From Cyclobacterium sp. (GTDB taxonomy: Bacteria > Bacteroidota > Bacteroidia > Cytophagales > Cyclobacteriaceae), in contig NZ_JABURL010000050.1 in the NCBI RefSeq assembly GCF_014762705.1, positions 62,001-126,000 of the forward strand: a stretch of DNA of 64,000 nucleotides. The letters are read 5' to 3'. Made by a program: the position numbers and the translations under genes. Each line of letters starts with the position of its first letter. The first letter of the stretch is position 1. Positions 63,201 to 64,000 of this stretch are shown one piece after another. The notes under the pieces were generated by a model. It was not told the origin of the DNA. It ran no database searches and saw only the letters and a list, made by a program, of their open reading frames with translations.

Positions 63201-64000
63201 ATGCGAAAATCAGCCAAAAAAAATATCATTTACAGCATTTTGTTGTTGTTGGTGGTATTCATGGTTTACCTATACCGACAAAGTAAAGACAGTCCGGAGC
63301 AACCCAAACAGGATGATCCAAAAATGGTGGTTTCTGGTCCAACCATGGGGACCACTTACCGGATTGTCTACCTGGATGAGGGAAGAAGAGATTTTAAGGA
63401 GGAAATTGATGCATTACTGGGCGAGATTAACCAGGCTTTGTCTACCTATATCCCCGAGTCTGAAATCAGCAGGTTCAACAGAATGGATTCCCTGGTTTTT
63501 GATTCGCCCCACTTTTATCCGGTATTGGAAAAAAGTAAGGCCATATACGATGCCACCAATGGGGCTTTTGACCCCACAGTAGGCCCCCTGGTGAATGCAT
63601 GGGGTTTCGGCCCTGAAGGAGCTACTTTAAAAGACAGTGCGGAAGTGCAACAGATTTTGGATCAGGTGGGTTTTGATCAGTTGGTTTTTGATCAAAAGGG
63701 CATTAGAAAGGCCAATACGGATGTTTACCTGGACCTTAGTGCTATCGCCAAAGGGTACGGGGTGGATAAGCTGGCAGAATATTTAAATGAAAAGGGTGTT
63801 CAGAACTACCTCGTGGAGGTTGGAGGAGAGTTGGTCAGCAAGGGTGTAAATGACAAAGGTGAATTGTGGAAAGTGGGCATTTCCCGTCCGGACGAGGAAG
63901 GTCTTGCCAATGAACTATTCAGTATCCTTGCACTGGACAACAAGGGTATGGCTACCTCTGGAAATTACCGAAATTTTTATATTAAGGATTCCGTTAAATA
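63201..64000 (+). CDS. apbE: FAD:protein FMN transferase (partial, runs off the window)
   Basis: About 266 residues are visible from ATG 63201; the 3' end is outside the window. One N-terminal membrane helix (IIYSILLLLVVFMVYLY), then ApbE motifs GPTMGTTYRIVYLD, ALSTYIPESEISRFNR, FDPTVGPLVNAWGFGP, YLDLSAIAKGYGVD and VEVGGELVSKG. It attaches FMN from FAD to Thr or Ser of exported or membrane flavoproteins, such as NqrB and NqrC. nqrC lies at the other end of this window. Neighbours to the right are unknown. Confidence 0.95.
   Translation, partial: MRKSAKKNIIYSILLLLVVFMVYLYRQSKDSPEQPKQDDPKMVVSGPTMGTTYRIVYLDEGRRDFKEEIDALLGEINQALSTYIPESEISRFNRMDSLVFDSPHFYPVLEKSKAIYDATNGAFDPTVGPLVNAWGFGPEGATLKDSAEVQQILDQVGFDQLVFDQKGIRKANTDVYLDLSAIAKGYGVDKLAEYLNEKGVQNYLVEVGGELVSKGVNDKGELWKVGISRPDEEGLANELFSILALDNKGMATSGNYRNFYIKDSVK

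Overview
The window looks like chromosomal DNA of a member of the Bacteroidota, most likely order Cytophagales (Cyclobacteriaceae-like; this rank is inference). Reasons seen in the sequence: two SusC/SusD outer-membrane uptake pairs, Na+-NQR genes, an atpD-atpC pair standing alone with a short epsilon subunit, a DnaE with its own proofreading exonuclease domain, a very long NusB beside yajC/DUF1573/YbbR/coaE, almost no Shine-Dalgarno sequences, and several promoters of the Bacteroidota type (TTTG, about 19 nt, TAnnTTTG).

Layout. 1-3.4 kb: the end of an nqr operon (nqrC tail, nqrD, nqrE), a DUF502 membrane protein and an RffA/WecE-type sugar aminotransferase. 3.4-8.1 kb (minus): trxA and dnaE. 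8.4-16 kb: a lipoprotein acid phosphatase divergent from a SusC/SusD pair. 16.1-17.3 kb: a scar region with a YefM/YoeB-like toxin-antitoxin pair whose toxin has an early stop, two related direct repeats, and the tail of an RHS-repeat gene. 17.3-31.2 kb: a divergent carbohydrate locus. To the left run a ROK kinase, a FucP-like transporter, a XylR-type regulator and an uncharacterised multi-pass membrane protein. To the right run an alkaline phosphatase, two BNR (sialidase-fold) enzymes flanking a YdjC/ChbG deacetylase, a propeller plus alpha-barrel protein, a truncated HpcH/HpaI aldolase and MurQ. 31.3-33.1 kb: atpDC. 33.3-38.2 kb: NlpC/P60 lipoprotein, a conserved small protein, then the housekeeping run nusB-YtxH-DUF1573-yajC-YbbR-coaE. 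38.7-45.3 kb: an ABC exporter half, a KBL-like PLP enzyme, dipeptide epimerase, M14 carboxypeptidase and a methyltransferase. 45.3-49.6 kb: radA and polA. 50-51 kb: an isolated two-gene module whose first protein carries a caspase-like (clan CD) His-Gly / Cys motif. 51.3-56 kb: small membrane and unknown proteins, gltX, and a PorT-like barrel. 56.4-60.8 kb: a second SusC/SusD pair (minus). 61-64 kb: queG, ruvB and the start of apbE.

How the genes fit together. The 17-31 kb locus reads as uptake and breakdown of an acidic or amino-sugar glycan: secreted BNR enzymes, deacetylase and toroid protein outside the cytoplasm; a transporter, sugar kinase and MurNAc-6-P etherase inside; and a sugar-sensing regulator. 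The M14 carboxypeptidase and L-Ala-D/L-Glu epimerase at 41.8-44.4 kb would suit recycling of murein peptides, so murein or amino-sugar salvage may be a wider theme. ApbE at the right edge is the enzyme type that attaches FMN to NqrC, encoded at the left edge. The least explained parts are the clan CD-like module (49981-50945), the toroid enzyme candidate (27911-30154) and the membrane protein at 17314-18606. No tRNA, rRNA, CRISPR array or intact insertion sequence was recognised.
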